DNA from: Armatimonadota bacterium
GTDB taxonomy: Bacteria; Armatimonadota; Zipacnadia; Zipacnadales; UBA11051
Length of the DNA stretch: 64,000 nucleotides
Direction: 5' to 3'
Assembly (NCBI GenBank): GCA_013178155.1
Contig: JABLXH010000005.1
Span: 1 to 64,000, forward strand
Under the pieces are notes generated by a model. The model had not been told where the DNA came from and searched no databases. It saw only the letters and a list, made by a program, of their open reading frames with translations. Below, piece by piece: positions 34,354-42,549 of this stretch; position 1 is the stretch's first letter, and every line of letters begins with the position of its first letter. Both the position numbers and the translations under genes were made by a program.

Positions 34354-36507
34354 TCAGTCCTCACCGCCTGCAAACCGCTCGAACTCGGCCAGTGCCTCGA
34401 GGCGACCGGGCATCCCCTCGGCTGGCAGGGAGTTTGCGGCCGCCCAAGCCCCATAGAACCGGCTCATCCGGCGCTGCGTGCGTGCCTGAAGACGCACAGC
34501 CACAAGCTGCTTCTCTAACTGCTCCCGTGGCGTGAGACGCGGCGGGGCGCCGGCCTCGGGCGTGTGCCAATGCCTATAGACCGACTGCTGGTCAGCAGGC
34601 ATGGCCTCCAGTGCCTGTTCGAGCAGGCTCATCGCTCGCGCGAAGTGCTCCGCCGCCTGGCCCAAAGCGGTGCCCAGGGCTCGGGCTCGCGCCACGTCAT
34701 CGCGGTGCGGAGCGTAGTCGCGGCCCCGCCAGGCCTTGGGCGGCTCGGCCCCCGAAAGGGTGATCTGCTGCAGGTTCTGGAGCGTCAGTGGAGCATCCAG
34801 CACCGGACCGGACCACGCAGGCCGCAGCAGGTGCCAGTAGTACGTGTGATCGGACTGGACTCGCTGAGCCGCCTCGATCTCTTGCCAGGCCTGGGCCACC
34901 GCCGCAGCCGCTTGCGGTCCATACTGATCCCGGGCCAGTCGCCGCGCGAACGCCCACGCTGCCCGGGGTGAGGTGGTCTCTGGATGGAAAATGAAGTGAC
35001 GCAGCGCAATGGCATTGGCGGGCACGTACTCGGCCTGTGTCCCCCACTGGTCAAAGAAGCCGTCGGCGCCCATCAGACCCCAGCGGCGCAGCTTGGCCGC
35101 AAGTCCCAGCGGAAAATCGTATAGCTCAGTCTCGGGGAAGACTGTGTCATCACCCCAGAACACAATGTCATAGCCGAGGAAGATCTGACCAGCCTTCTGG
35201 ACGGCACGACAGCTTGCCAACAGCGGCTCCGTGAGCTTGCGGTCAAAGGACCATGCCTCGCCGTCGGGGGGGCTGGTAAGACCCGTGCCAGCCGGCAGAG
35301 ACGTCTGCAGGGCCAGGAAGTCGGGGTCGTTTCGGAAGTGCCAGCCCCAGCCGACCGTAAGCACCCGGAAGTCCGGCCGCACAGCCCGTCCCTCCTCAGC
35401 CAGCAAGGCCAGCAGGCGACCATACTGCACCAGTTTGCTCACACCCCGGTGCCGCTCACAACGGTCCGGATCGCAGAACTCGCCATTGGAGTCGCAGGTG
35501 AAGACGAGAACCATGGCGATCTGCGGAAACTCGCGAAGCAGGCGCCGGGTCATCGCCCGATAGGCCTGTTCCACCAGCGGGTGCCCGAGGCACAGCACCT
35601 TCCCCTGACCTGTCCCCGAGTCAGAGAGACACTCCGCCGGGAAGCGCGTGAGGAAGGCCTCGCGACTGCTTTCCGGCATCCATGCCCCGCCCTGGCACGG
35701 CATCTCGCAAAGCCACAGGGCAGCCCGCAGGCCGAACTCATCACACCAGGCCAGATAGCGCCGCAACGCATCGCGGTTGCGCTCCCGCACATCGGGGGGA
35801 GTTGCGTCAGGGAGTTCGGCCGACGGCACGAAGCTCATCAGTGTCTTTTCAGACATCCAGTCATGGGACAGGTGCGCGACGTTCGCACCGCAACGAGCGA
35901 TGAACTCGAAGTCGCTGCGCCGGTAGCCCAGGAAACCGCCCCGCACCCTTGGGTGCAGCAGCCGCAGATCCATAGCTGGGCTGCCTCGCATCTCCAGGGT
36001 CTCGGGGACACGCCCGTGCCTGGCGATCACGTCCTCAAGCTCAAAGACGCCATACAGTGCCGCTCGCGGGTTGGAGCCGACAATGACGATGCAGCCGTCT
36101 GCGGCTGCAACTTCAAAGGCATCGTGGTCCGGATCTGCGGCGATGCGGCTCGGTGGCGGCTCAGCGGTCGAGCGAGTCAGCCGAGGGGCTTCCGGAGGGG
36201 TGGAGATGATGACAGTGCCAGGCTGCGGCTGGGGGCGGGGTGTGCCCGAGCCGCGCACGATGACCCGTCGGCCCTGGTGGTCCGACAGGAAACGCGCCAG
36301 TTCCTCGGCAGCCGTACGCAGCGCTGGCTCTGACAGGTCAGTCTGGATGCGGCGGATAGTCAGGGGCTCGGCCATGGAGCTCGTGCCTCCCTGTGCACGG
36401 GCGTCGCGAACAGCCCCGATAGCCAGTAGCAAGAGCGCGGCTGCCGCAGACAGATGCCTGTGGAAGCGGGGTTCCGACAGGTTCTGCCTGCGGCAGCAGA
36501 TAGTCAT
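34354..36507 (-). CDS. Secreted glycosidase-like protein with alpha-glucuronidase-type N-terminus
   Basis: The 717-residue product has an N-terminal signal (SAAAALLLLAIGAVRDARA after an arginine-rich N-region). Residues about 50-175 resemble the GH67/GH20 N-terminal alpha/beta domain (AAEELARFLSDHQGRRVIV, ALYGVFELEDVI). A TIM-barrel-like region follows (VAHLSHDWMSE, MVLVFTCDSNGEFCDP, TVGWGWHF, FLGYDIVFWGDDT). Asp/Glu pairs at the strand ends are plausible catalysts but I cannot assign them firmly. The helical C-terminus is typical of this group. It starts 18 bp after the fhs stop on the same strand. Confidence 0.68.
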   Translation of the reverse strand: MTICCRRQNLSEPRFHRHLSAAAALLLLAIGAVRDARAQGGTSSMAEPLTIRRIQTDLSEPALRTAAEELARFLSDHQGRRVIVRGSGTPRPQPQPGTVIISTPPEAPRLTRSTAEPPPSRIAADPDHDAFEVAAADGCIVIVGSNPRAALYGVFELEDVIARHGRVPETLEMRGSPAMDLRLLHPRVRGGFLGYRRSDFEFIARCGANVAHLSHDWMSEKTLMSFVPSAELPDATPPDVRERNRDALRRYLAWCDEFGLRAALWLCEMPCQGGAWMPESSREAFLTRFPAECLSDSGTGQGKVLCLGHPLVEQAYRAMTRRLLREFPQIAMVLVFTCDSNGEFCDPDRCERHRGVSKLVQYGRLLALLAEEGRAVRPDFRVLTVGWGWHFRNDPDFLALQTSLPAGTGLTSPPDGEAWSFDRKLTEPLLASCRAVQKAGQIFLGYDIVFWGDDTVFPETELYDFPLGLAAKLRRWGLMGADGFFDQWGTQAEYVPANAIALRHFIFHPETTSPRAAWAFARRLARDQYGPQAAAAVAQAWQEIEAAQRVQSDHTYYWHLLRPAWSGPVLDAPLTLQNLQQITLSGAEPPKAWRGRDYAPHRDDVARARALGTALGQAAEHFARAMSLLEQALEAMPADQQSVYRHWHTPEAGAPPRLTPREQLEKQLVAVRLQARTQRRMSRFYGAWAAANSLPAEGMPGRLEALAEFERFAGGED

Positions 36508-36525
36508 CGGTGGCCTCTTGGGGGC

Positions 36526-38223
36526 TCAGAAGAGCCCAACTACATTACCCGCCTCGTCTATATCCACATCCACTGCCGCCGGGCGACTGGGCAGGCCCGG
36601 CATGGTGCTCATCGTGCCGCACAGGGGGTAGAGGAAGCCGGCGCCCACCGACGGGCGCACATCGCGCACGGGGAGCCGCCAGCCCGTGGGCCGGCCCTTG
36701 AGGTTCGGATCATGGCTCAGCGACAGGTGTGTCTTCGCCATGCAGATGGGCAGGTTGCCCAGGCCCTGGGCCTCGAAGGCCGCGATCTTGCGCTCGGCAT
36801 CTGGCTCATAGTCCACGCCGTCCGCGCCGTAGATGCGGGTGGCAATGGTCTCGATCTTCTGCTTGATGGGCATATCCAGCTCATAGAGGTATCGGAAGTC
36901 GCTGGGCCGCTCACAAGCCTCCGCAACGGCCTCGGCCAGCTCCGCGCCGCCCTCGCCGCCTTTGGCATGGACAAAGCTTTCCACCGCCGCCAGAGCCCCT
37001 GCACCCACCGCCGCCTGGCGGATGATCTCGACCTCCTCCGGGGTGTCATAGGGGAAACGGTTGATGGCGACGACCACGGGCAGGCCGAAGCCACACATGT
37101 TTTCCACATGCTTGACCAGGTTCTCCACACCCTTCTCCACAGCCACGGGGTTGGGCGTCTGAATTTCCTCGGTGGGCGGCTTCTTGCCCGGCGGGAACTT
37201 GAAGGCCCCGCCATGCAGCTTCATGGCCTTGACCGTGGCCACGATCACCACCGCGTTGGGCTGCATGTTAGCCACCCGGCACTTGATGTCCAGGAACTTC
37301 TCCGCACCGATGTCGGCACCGAAACCCGCCTCGGTGACCACGTACTCCCCGAGCTTCAGAGCGACACGGTCCGCCAGGATCGAGTTGGTGCCGATGGCAA
37401 TGTTGGCGAAGGGGCCCGCATGCACGAAGCAAGGCCCGTTGTCCAGGCCCTGTATCAGGTTGGGCTTCAGCGCGTCCTTCATCAGCACGGTCATGGCTCC
37501 GCCGACGCCAAGGTCATCGGCCGTAACCGGTTCCCCGCTGGTGTCAAATCCGATCCAGATGCGCCCCAGGCGCTGCCGCAGGTCTTGCAGGCCGCTGGTT
37601 AGCGCGAGAATCGCCATCACCTCGGAAGCCACGGCGATATCGAAGCCCGTCTGGCGCGGCCGCCCATCGCGCTCGGTTCCCAGTCCGCCCACGATGTTGC
37701 GCAGGAAGTTGTCATTCATGTCCACCACACGTCGCCAGCTGATGCTGTAGGGATCAATGCGCAAAGGGTTGTTGTGCCAGAGGCTCGCATCTATGGCCGC
37801 TGCCAGCAGGTTGTTTGCTGCCGCCACGGCATGGATGTCACCCGTGAAGTGGAGATTGAGGTCCTCCATCGGCACGACCTGGGCGTGCCCGCCGCCAGCG
37901 GCGCCACCCTTGATGCCAAACACCGGCCCCATGCTGGGCTGGCGAATAGTGCTGATTGCGCGCTTCCCCAGGTACCTCAGGCCCTGGGTCAAGCCCAGGG
38001 TAGTCACCGTCTTGCCCTCGCCCAGCGGTGTGGGGGTGATAGCGGTGACCAGCACGAGCTTGCCGTCAGGCTGGCCTGCCAGCCGGTCCAGGACGGAGAG
38101 CTCAACCTTGGCCTTGTAGCGACCATAGAGCTCAAGTTCGTCCTCCTGCAGACCCATGGCTGACGCGACCTGCGTAATAGGGAGCAAGGTGGCCTGTTGG
38201 GCGATCTCAAGGTCACTCAGCAT
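36526..38223 (-). CDS. fhs: Formate--tetrahydrofolate ligase
   Basis: I start at ATG 38223 (MLSDLEIAQQATLLPI), the usual N-terminus, with AGGAGG 11 nt upstream, giving 565 residues. The enzyme makes 10-formyl-THF from formate, ATP and THF. The nucleotide-binding TPTPLGEGKTV is at 63-73, and LNLHFTGDIHA, RQPSMGPVFGIKGGAAGGG and VVVAINRFPYDT are highly conserved FTHFS blocks. It is cytoplasmic. It lies at the downstream end of a folate cluster (folP, cyclo-ligase, folB) and directly upstream of secreted hydrolases, an odd juxtaposition. Confidence 0.95.
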   Translation of the reverse strand: MLSDLEIAQQATLLPITQVASAMGLQEDELELYGRYKAKVELSVLDRLAGQPDGKLVLVTAITPTPLGEGKTVTTLGLTQGLRYLGKRAISTIRQPSMGPVFGIKGGAAGGGHAQVVPMEDLNLHFTGDIHAVAAANNLLAAAIDASLWHNNPLRIDPYSISWRRVVDMNDNFLRNIVGGLGTERDGRPRQTGFDIAVASEVMAILALTSGLQDLRQRLGRIWIGFDTSGEPVTADDLGVGGAMTVLMKDALKPNLIQGLDNGPCFVHAGPFANIAIGTNSILADRVALKLGEYVVTEAGFGADIGAEKFLDIKCRVANMQPNAVVIVATVKAMKLHGGAFKFPPGKKPPTEEIQTPNPVAVEKGVENLVKHVENMCGFGLPVVVAINRFPYDTPEEVEIIRQAAVGAGALAAVESFVHAKGGEGGAELAEAVAEACERPSDFRYLYELDMPIKQKIETIATRIYGADGVDYEPDAERKIAAFEAQGLGNLPICMAKTHLSLSHDPNLKGRPTGWRLPVRDVRPSVGAGFLYPLCGTMSTMPGLPSRPAAVDVDIDEAGNVVGLF

Positions 38224-38273
38224 GTGCGATAATGCCTCCTGCCGCCGCCCCGTAGGGCTGTGCACGTAAGATG

Positions 38274-38289
38274 CCCCTCCAGTGAGGGG
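38274..38289 (-). terminator. Short hairpin after wrbA
   Basis: CCCCTC/GAGGGG with a CAGT loop lies 28-43 nt after the wrbA stop on the minus strand. It has no clear T-tract, so termination may be partial with readthrough into fhs. Confidence 0.35.
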
Positions 38290-38316
38290 GTGACGATCGT
38301 ACTGAACGAGTCAAAG

Positions 38317-38940
38317 TCAGCCGCGCAGCGCCGTGAGCGCCTCAGCGACAGCCGCCACGCGCTGGCCCAGAGCCCTGCAGATCAGCAATTCCGTCTCGTC
38401 GGGAGCCCGGTCACCCATGGCGCCGGCGAGGTGGGTCGGACCATACGGAGTGCCGCCGGTAGTTGTGGACAACAGCTCCTGCACCGAGTAAGGCACACCG
38501 ACAATGACGAAGCCCAGGTGGATAAGCGGGGCGTAAGTGACCAGCGCCGTGACCTCCTGGCCGCCGTGCAGGCTGGCGGTGGACACAAAGACGCCCGCGG
38601 GCTTGTTGATGGTGGCGCCTGAAAGCCAGACCCCCGCCAGACTGTCAATGAAGCTCTTCATCTGTGCAGCCATGTTGCCGAAGCGAGTTGGCGTGCCGAT
38701 GCACACACCATCGGCTGCTGCGAGGTCTTCGGCAGTGACCAAGGCGTACTGGGCCATGAGGCGCTGGTGGGTGTCCTGCCAACGTTTGTCCTGTGCCATG
38801 ATCTCCGGCGGCGTCAGGGTGTCGCCAGTGAAGGCAAGCTGCGGCTCGGCCCCTTGCTCGCGCACCCCTTCCGCCACTGCCAGAGCCATGGTCTCAGTGT
38901 TACCGTACCGGCTGTAAAACGGAATGTAGATCCGGGTCAT
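38317..38940 (-). CDS. wrbA: WrbA-type NAD(P)H:quinone oxidoreductase
   Basis: ATG 38940 with GAGGAAGGTGG upstream gives 207 residues, standard for WrbA. The flavodoxin-like fold binds FMN through the N-terminal FYSRYGNTETMA phosphate loop. Also visible are GTPTRFGNMAAQMKSF, the ASLHGGQE loop and GTPYGPTHLAG. It performs two-electron quinone reduction in the cytosol, protecting against redox cycling. It lies between folB (28 bp upstream) and fhs; no metabolic reason for this placement is evident. Confidence 0.93.
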   Translation of the reverse strand: MTRIYIPFYSRYGNTETMALAVAEGVREQGAEPQLAFTGDTLTPPEIMAQDKRWQDTHQRLMAQYALVTAEDLAAADGVCIGTPTRFGNMAAQMKSFIDSLAGVWLSGATINKPAGVFVSTASLHGGQEVTALVTYAPLIHLGFVIVGVPYSVQELLSTTTGGTPYGPTHLAGAMGDRAPDETELLICRALGQRVAAVAEALTALRG

Positions 38941-38968
38941 CGTTTCCACCTTCCTCTCATCGGCTGGT

Positions 38969-39349
38969 CTACACCGATTCCGTATCCTCTCTCCGCCTAG
39001 TGATCTCCACCTCCGCGTAGTCCACCAGCCCGCCCAGCGGCACGCTCTGCTTGCGGGCGCGAACGGTGACTTCCTCGACGGCAAAGTGCTTCAGGATCGC
39101 CTCCGCCACGTCGTTGGCGAGGGCTTCCAGCAGCAGGTAGCTCTTGGTGGCCTCCACCCGGCTCACCAGATCGTAGACGGCCTTGTAGTCCACGGTCTGT
39201 GTCAGGTCGTCCGTGCGTCCTGCGATGCTGAGGTCGCGGACCAACTCCACATCCAGCGCAAACTTGCCGCCCAGGCGGCGCTCGGAGTCATCCACGCCGT
39301 GGTACCCGTAGAAGCGCATGTTGACCAGACGAATGCGGTCGCGGGTCAT
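38969..39349 (-). CDS. folB: Dihydroneopterin aldolase
   Basis: The 126-residue product is the normal FolB size. It converts 7,8-dihydroneopterin to 6-hydroxymethyldihydropterin and glycolaldehyde in folate synthesis. Family motifs include MRFYGYHGVDDSERRLGG (with the Tyr/His substrate region), a TVDYKAVYDLV helix, LLLEALANDVAEAIL, and VRARKQSVPLGG with the catalytic Lys. Its ATG directly follows the stop of the cyclo-ligase gene with no spacer, implying translational coupling. It belongs to the folP-cyclo-ligase-folB unit. Confidence 0.92.
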   Translation of the reverse strand: MTRDRIRLVNMRFYGYHGVDDSERRLGGKFALDVELVRDLSIAGRTDDLTQTVDYKAVYDLVSRVEATKSYLLLEALANDVAEAILKHFAVEEVTVRARKQSVPLGGLVDYAEVEITRRREDTESV

Positions 39350-39982
39350 TCATCTGCCTCGGTTACGGCAGTGAGCCGCCGTCGTGTGTATGATCCGTTC
39401 CTCGGTGGCCAGCACCGGCACTGGAACGTCTTTGGGCTTGTGTGGCACCGCGTCCACAATCTGAAGCTCAAAGGCCAGCCCCACCACGGCCCCCGCGGCC
39501 AGCGCGTGCCGTAGCTGGGGAAGCAGCATGTCGTAGAAACCCCCACCGTACCCCAGTCGATTGCCGGCCAGGTCGAAGGCAACGCCCGGCACAAAGGCGA
39601 AGTCCACATCCCTCGGCATGACCTCGGGGCAGCGATCGGGTATCGGTTGCGGAATGCCCCACGGGCCGGGCCGCAGATCCCGTTGCAGGTCCTTGATGGT
39701 GTAGAGGTCCAACCTCCGCGGGTCCCGGCAAATCCTTGGCAGGACCACGTCTTGTCCCGCCCGCAGACAGGCGCTGATAAGCTCGCCGGTGTTGAGTTCG
39801 GTGCCAAAGCTGGCGAACAAGAGCACTGTGTCGGCTTCTGCCAGGGCCGGGAGGCTCAGGGCGTTCTGGACGATGCGCTGGCTGCGCTCCGCCACCTCCT
39901 CGGCGGTAAGCATCGCCCGTCGCGCGAGTATCTCCTGGCGCATCGCAGCCTTGGCCGCCTTCAGGTCCAGTGCCGCGCTCAA
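39350..39982 (-). CDS. 5-formyltetrahydrofolate cyclo-ligase
   Basis: I place the start at TTG 39982, which overlaps the folP stop as TTGA and has GGAGG upstream; longer frames run antisense-like through folP. The 210-residue enzyme converts 5-formyl-THF to 5,10-methenyl-THF with ATP. The signature is present: MRQEILARRAML near the N-terminus, FASFGTELNT, FVPGVAFDLAGNRLGYGGGF and a substrate-loop YGGGFYDMLL. Coupled on both sides (folP upstream, folB downstream), it gives a compact folate operon. Confidence 0.9.
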   Translation of the reverse strand: MSAALDLKAAKAAMRQEILARRAMLTAEEVAERSQRIVQNALSLPALAEADTVLLFASFGTELNTGELISACLRAGQDVVLPRICRDPRRLDLYTIKDLQRDLRPGPWGIPQPIPDRCPEVMPRDVDFAFVPGVAFDLAGNRLGYGGGFYDMLLPQLRHALAAGAVVGLAFELQIVDAVPHKPKDVPVPVLATEERIIHTTAAHCRNRGR

Positions 39983-40938
39983 CTGGCCCCCGCCTCCATG
40001 ACACGGACCGGCGGCCTCTGCCAGTCCCTTCCCTGGACTGCAGCCACGATGCGCACCATGTCCGCGGCGGCCGCAACGTCGTGGACCCGCACCAGGCTCG
40101 CTCCCTGGGCGACTCCCATGGTATGCATCGTCACCGTACCGGCTAGACGGTCCTCCACTGTTCTGCCAGTAAGCTCGCCCAGCGTGCGCTTGCGCGACGC
40201 CCCCAGCAACACCGGCCGTCCAAGTGAGCAAAGCTCCCCCAGACGCCGGACGAGCTCCAGATTGTGGGCGGCCGTCTTGCCGAAACCGAAGCCCGGGTCC
40301 AGGATAATCCGGCTTTCCGCGATGCCCGCAGCGATTGCCGCGCTCACCCTTTGCGCCAGGAAAGCCCGGACTTCACCCACCACGTCAGCGTAGGCGGGTG
40401 CCTGCTGCATGTCGCGAGGCTGCCCCTGCATGTGCATGATACAGACCGCCACGCCTGTCTCAGCCGCCAGCTCCAGCATGCCCGGTTGGCGAAGACCCCA
40501 CACGTCGTTGATGATCGTGGCCCCAGCAGCTATCGCCTCCCGGGCCACTTCCGGCTTGCTGGTGTCCACGGAGATGGGGCGGTCGCAGCAGGCGGCCAGG
40601 CGCTGGATCACCGGGATGACCCGCCGCAGCTCCTCGGCCGCCGGCACGCCCTCACTGCCAGGCCGTGTGGACTCACCACCGACGTCGAGGATGTCCGCAC
40701 CCTCGTCCACGAAGCGTTCTGCCTGCTCGACGGCATCTACCTGGTTCCGCAGCCCATCACCGGAGAATGAGTCCGGGGTGACGTTGATGATGCCCATGAC
40801 CACGGCACGTCCGCCGAAACTCACGAGGTAACGCCCGCAGCGAATCGGGGGGGGCGAGACAGTGGATGTGCCGGCAATGGATAGCGCCATGTCTTCCGCA
40901 TGCAATCGCGCGGCCCGGGAGATCCTGCGGGCCTCCAC
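39979..40938 (-). CDS. folP: Dihydropteroate synthase
   Basis: The product is 319 residues from GTG 40938; an ATG at 40890 (MALSIAGTST) is an equally possible start. DHPS joins p-aminobenzoate to hydroxymethyldihydropterin pyrophosphate, and is the sulfonamide target. Signature motifs are IINVTPDSFSGDG, DVGGESTRPGSEGV, ISVDTSKPEVA, INDVWGL, DPGFGFGKT and LLGASRKRTLGEL. It is cytoplasmic. It overlaps the cyclo-ligase start and follows an acyl-CoA ligase gene by 66 bp. The kinase FolK, which would act between FolB and this enzyme, is not encoded nearby. Confidence 0.93.
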   Translation of the reverse strand: MEARRISRAARLHAEDMALSIAGTSTVSPPPIRCGRYLVSFGGRAVVMGIINVTPDSFSGDGLRNQVDAVEQAERFVDEGADILDVGGESTRPGSEGVPAAEELRRVIPVIQRLAACCDRPISVDTSKPEVAREAIAAGATIINDVWGLRQPGMLELAAETGVAVCIMHMQGQPRDMQQAPAYADVVGEVRAFLAQRVSAAIAAGIAESRIILDPGFGFGKTAAHNLELVRRLGELCSLGRPVLLGASRKRTLGELTGRTVEDRLAGTVTMHTMGVAQGASLVRVHDVAAAADMVRIVAAVQGRDWQRPPVRVMEAGAS

Positions 40939-41004
40939 CGGGTCGCGCTGGTTGGGGGGTATATACCTGCTTGCGGCGTTCCCGTCAAGCCGATTTGGCT
41001 TTCC

Positions 41005-42522
41005 TCAGGCTTCCTCGCCCTTTAGCCGCCGCTTAACCACCTTGCCCGAGGGGTTGCGTGGCAGAGCCTCTACGAACTCGACAGCCTGGGGCACCTTGTA
41101 GCTCGCCAGCCGCTCGCTACACCAACGCCTCAGGTCTCGCTCGGAGGCTTCGTGCCCGGGGCGGAGCACAACTACAGCACGGACCACCTCGCCGAAGACG
41201 GCGTGCGGCTCACCGATGACCGCGGCTTCGGCCACCGCCGGGTGGCGTGTCAGGACATTCTCCACTTCCACCGGGTACACGTTCTCTCCTCCGACGATGA
41301 TCAATTCCTTCTTGCGGCCCTGGAGGAATATAAAGCCCTCGCTGTCCATCAAGGCGGTGTCACCGGTGTGCAACCATCCGTCCACGATGGCTTCGGCCGT
41401 TGCTTCCGGCCGATTGTAATAGCCCTTGACGATGCTCGGTCCTCTGATCAGCAGTTCGCCCACCTGTCCCGGTGGCAGCGTCCGCCCGGCGTCATCTACG
41501 ATCCTGGCCTCCAGGCCAGGGACCACCCGCCCTATCGACTCGGGCCTTACGAGAGCCTGGTCACTGGGCAGGACGCTGGTGCACGACGTCGTCTCTGTGA
41601 GACCAAAGAAGTTATGCAGGAGCTTGTCAGGGTATAGCTCCCGAAGGCGCTCGATGGCTCGAACGGGCATCGGCGCCCCCGAGTAGGCCAGGAGACGGAG
41701 GCTGGGCAGTTTCCTGGCCTCGATGCCTGGTGTCTGCACCAGCAGTATCATCGTTGTCGGCACGGCGAAGAAAGTGGTGCACTGATGGCGCTCGATCAGG
41801 TCAAGCACGTTCGCCGGGCTTGGATCGGCCGACACTACAACCGTCGCGCCCTGGTGGAAAGCCGTCGGCATGATGGTGTTCAGTCCTGTGACGTGGAACA
41901 ACGGCACTACCAACAGGTGAACATCATCGGGACGGAAGCCATGGCCAACTATCGTCGCTTGCACGTTGAAAAGCACGTTGCCGTGGGTGATCATGGCGCC
42001 TTTGGGCAAGCCCGTGGTACCGGAGGTGTAGATGATGGCGGCTACCTCATCGCTGTCCGCCTCGTAGGGTGGGGAGTCCTGGCCACTTGAGAGCATGTCG
42101 CTGACATCGCGGGCGGCGCCGTTACCGAAGCCCACCCCAACTACCGCCTCGACGCTCTGCAGCCCCTGGATGGCCTCTTGCACTGTCTCCCACAGGGTCT
42201 TGTGCACGATCACCAGCCGGGCACCAGCATCCTCCAGCATGAAGCGCATCTCACCGGCCTTGAGGCGGATATTGATGGGCAGCGCCGTGGCTCCGGCCCG
42301 GATGCAGCCCAGATAGCAGACGATTGAGTGCAGGCAGTTGGGCATCACCAGTGCCACCCGGTCGCCGGGGGCGATGTCGTAATCCTCGCGCAGGCCCGCA
42401 GCGAACGAGCCGATCATGTGGTCCAGCTCAGCGTAAGTATATTCCCGGCCGTCATGGATGACAGCGATGCGTGTTGCGTGCTTGGTTGCAGCCTGGGTCC
42501 AGAGGTCGGTGAGGTTGCGCAT
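41005..42522 (-). CDS. Acyl-CoA synthetase (AMP-binding, ANL superfamily)
   Basis: The 505-residue enzyme is typical of medium/long-chain fatty-acid or aryl-CoA ligases. It forms acyl-AMP, then acyl-CoA. The P-loop-like IIYTSGTTGLPKGAMI, FGLTETTS, the hinge region GWLHTGDTALMD, GRKKELIIVGGENVYP and the catalytic-Lys PRNPSGKVVKR at the end are all intact. There is no signal peptide. Chain-length preference cannot be read from sequence. It lies between a DUF4010 membrane protein and folP on the same strand; functional linkage with folate genes is doubtful. Confidence 0.92.
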   Translation of the reverse strand: MRNLTDLWTQAATKHATRIAVIHDGREYTYAELDHMIGSFAAGLREDYDIAPGDRVALVMPNCLHSIVCYLGCIRAGATALPINIRLKAGEMRFMLEDAGARLVIVHKTLWETVQEAIQGLQSVEAVVGVGFGNGAARDVSDMLSSGQDSPPYEADSDEVAAIIYTSGTTGLPKGAMITHGNVLFNVQATIVGHGFRPDDVHLLVVPLFHVTGLNTIMPTAFHQGATVVVSADPSPANVLDLIERHQCTTFFAVPTTMILLVQTPGIEARKLPSLRLLAYSGAPMPVRAIERLRELYPDKLLHNFFGLTETTSCTSVLPSDQALVRPESIGRVVPGLEARIVDDAGRTLPPGQVGELLIRGPSIVKGYYNRPEATAEAIVDGWLHTGDTALMDSEGFIFLQGRKKELIIVGGENVYPVEVENVLTRHPAVAEAAVIGEPHAVFGEVVRAVVVLRPGHEASERDLRRWCSERLASYKVPQAVEFVEALPRNPSGKVVKRRLKGEEA

Positions 42523-42549
42523 GGCGTGAGAGTCGTCTCCGCGATGATC

